This document shows positions 42,852 through 43,792 of a stretch of 43,792 nt of DNA, one piece after another. A program made the position numbers and the translations under genes. Origin of the DNA: Ferruginibacter sp. (GTDB lineage: Bacteria > Bacteroidota > Bacteroidia > Chitinophagales > Chitinophagaceae); assembly GCA_025352525.1 (NCBI GenBank), contig JANXTG010000053.1, positions 1 through 43,792 on the forward strand, read 5' to 3'. Under the pieces are notes generated by a model, which worked only from the letters and a program-made list of their open reading frames with translations, did no database searches and was not told the DNA's origin. How positions within the stretch are numbered: position 1 is the first letter of the stretch; every line of letters starts with the position of its first letter.

Positions 42852-42917
42852 TGCGGGATAGTAGCGAAAAGCCCACAATGAAGCGCAGCGAAATGAGGAC
42901 TTGCAGCGAATAGCCCG
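42852..42917 (+). repeat. Interspersed intergenic repeat, copy 2 (two related units)
   Basis: The gap between recN and fabI holds TGCGGGATAGTAGCGAAAAG(CC) at 42852-42873 and a second, related unit GACTTGCAGCGAATAGCCCG at 42898-42917. Both contain AGCGAA-AGCCC. The first closely matches the minus-strand repeat at 18726-18746. No ORF spans them. The GC content is visibly higher than that of the flanking sequence, consistent with a dispersed structured element. Confidence 0.6.
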
Positions 42918-43025
42918 AATAAAATTTGAATAGAATGCCTAGGATGAGAGCGCCAAGCCTTCTTTTAAAATATTATTAATTAATTTAGCCTTTTACTAAA
43001 CAACTTTTCAAACAACAAACTTGCT

Positions 43026-43792
43026 ATGTATAATTTATTAAAAGGAAAAAAAGGAATCATATTTGGTGCGCTGGATGAAAAATCTATTGCATGGATTACC
43101 GCTCTTAAATGCCATGAAGAAGGTGCAGAAATTGTACTGAGCAATGCGCCTGTGGCCATGCGCATGGGAGAAATAAATAAGCTTGCAGAAAAAATTGGCG
43201 CACCTGTAATTGGTTGTGATGTAAGCAGCGCCGATGATGTAGAAAACCTGATTGCAAAAACAATGGAGCATTTTGGTGGTGGCTTTGACTTTATTTTACA
43301 CTCCATAGGTATGAGCATAAATGTGCGCAAAGGCAAGCATTATACCCAAATAGATTATACACATAACCTTAAAACTTTTGAAATTAGCAGCATGAGCCTG
43401 CACAGGGTTTTGGCTTGTTGTATGAAGCATGATGCATTGAATGAATGGGCCAGTGTAGTTGCACTTACCTACATTGCTGCGCAAAGGGTTTTCCCTGATT
43501 ATAATGAAATGGCTGATGCAAAATCTTTATTGGAAAGTGTTGCACGGAGTTTTGGTTATCACTACGGGGTTAAAAAACATGTTCGTGTAAATACAGTATC
43601 TCAATCACCAACAAGAACTACTGCAGGTAGTGGTGTAAAGGGATTTGACGGATTTATTTCTTATGCGGAAAAGATGAGTCCCCTTGGTAATGCAAGTGCA
43701 GAAGATTGTGCCAACTATTGTGTTACGCTTTTTAGTGATCTTACAAAAATGGTAACAATGCAAAATTTATTTCACGACGGTGGTTTTTCTAA
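43026..43792 (+). CDS. fabI: Enoyl-[acyl-carrier-protein] reductase FabI (C-terminus cut by window edge)
   Basis: This gene is missing from the ORF track because it runs off the right edge. From ATG 43026 it reads MYNLLKGKKGIIFGALDEKS, the NAD-binding start of FabI, and continues open for 255 codons. The catalytic region LTYIAAQRVFPDYNEMADAK has the Tyr-x6-Lys pair typical of FabI. VNTVSQSPTRTTAGSGVKGF is the family's substrate-loop segment, and MQNLFHDGGF nears the C-terminus. FabI reduces the enoyl-ACP double bond in the last step of each fatty-acid elongation cycle. Intact Bacteroidota FabI has about 270-280 residues, so only some 20 are missing. Confidence 0.95.
   Translation, partial: MYNLLKGKKGIIFGALDEKSIAWITALKCHEEGAEIVLSNAPVAMRMGEINKLAEKIGAPVIGCDVSSADDVENLIAKTMEHFGGGFDFILHSIGMSINVRKGKHYTQIDYTHNLKTFEISSMSLHRVLACCMKHDALNEWASVVALTYIAAQRVFPDYNEMADAKSLLESVARSFGYHYGVKKHVRVNTVSQSPTRTTAGSGVKGFDGFISYAEKMSPLGNASAEDCANYCVTLFSDLTKMVTMQNLFHDGGFS

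Noticed and set aside
1-43792. CRISPR arrays, tRNA/rRNA genes, integrases, restriction or other defence genes.
   Set aside because: Looked for on both strands by eye; nothing convincing was found.

Overview
The window is AT-rich chromosomal DNA from a member of the Bacteroidota, most likely a Chitinophagaceae-type (order Chitinophagales) bacterium. The evidence is a SusC/SusD pair, several type IX secretion system (T9SS) cargo proteins with type A or type B (gliding-motility-type) C-terminal domains, two PorP/SprF paralogs, few Shine-Dalgarno-like sites, and -7 promoter boxes of the Bacteroidota form TAnnTTTG. I see no rRNA, tRNA, CRISPR array, transposase or phage gene. The lineage is inferred from gene content only.

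Layout. 1-4481 (minus): a SusD-like lipoprotein, cut by the left edge, and its SusC/RagA TonB-dependent partner. 4675-6789: RecG, whose conserved N-terminus extends upstream of the first ATG. 6890-11624: a large DUF7948/SBBP/PKD secreted protein with a type B C-terminal domain, followed by a PorP/SprF. 11729-18597: a FAD-linked oxidase (GlcD/D-lactate dehydrogenase family), a small outer-membrane barrel, a LOG-family enzyme, AnmK, MurQ, and a NagB-PIG-L fusion. 18598-19640: a 1-kb scar holding an interspersed repeat and the 3' ends of two genes (a cupin on minus, an S9 peptidase on plus) fused within about 2 bp of each other. 19729-21204: a T9SS type A secreted protein. 21284-26204: a NagX/HGSNAT-like membrane acyltransferase, then a tight operon of sodium:solute symporter, O-methyltransferase, secreted GH73-type glucosaminidase with LysM domains, and Hpt. 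26392-31694: a VWA (YfbK-like) protein, a zinc-ribbon coiled-coil protein, a Nif3-like protein and an M32 carboxypeptidase. 31944-37890: a 1601-residue protein with 15 PKD modules and a type B C-terminal domain, plus the second PorP/SprF. 38004-43792: peroxiredoxin, a 116-residue protein that is almost only a type A sorting domain, GrpE, DnaJ, RecN and the start of FabI, cut by the right edge.

Two themes connect the genes. (1) Peptidoglycan amino-sugar recycling. AnmK makes MurNAc-6-P and MurQ splits it to GlcNAc-6-P and D-lactate. The NagB-PIG-L fusion could deacetylate and deaminate the sugar to fructose-6-P, and the FAD oxidase could burn the D-lactate. The NagX-like protein, symporter and glucosaminidase lie nearby. 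The individual enzyme families are known; their joint use as one route is my inference. (2) T9SS surface display. Each large type B cargo is immediately upstream of its own PorP/SprF, and at least four exported proteins appear to start with TTG.

I did not find a clearly unprecedented system. The best leads are the amino-sugar locus with its fused enzyme, the paired adhesin-PorP/SprF units, the sorting-domain-only protein, and the double gene-end scar.
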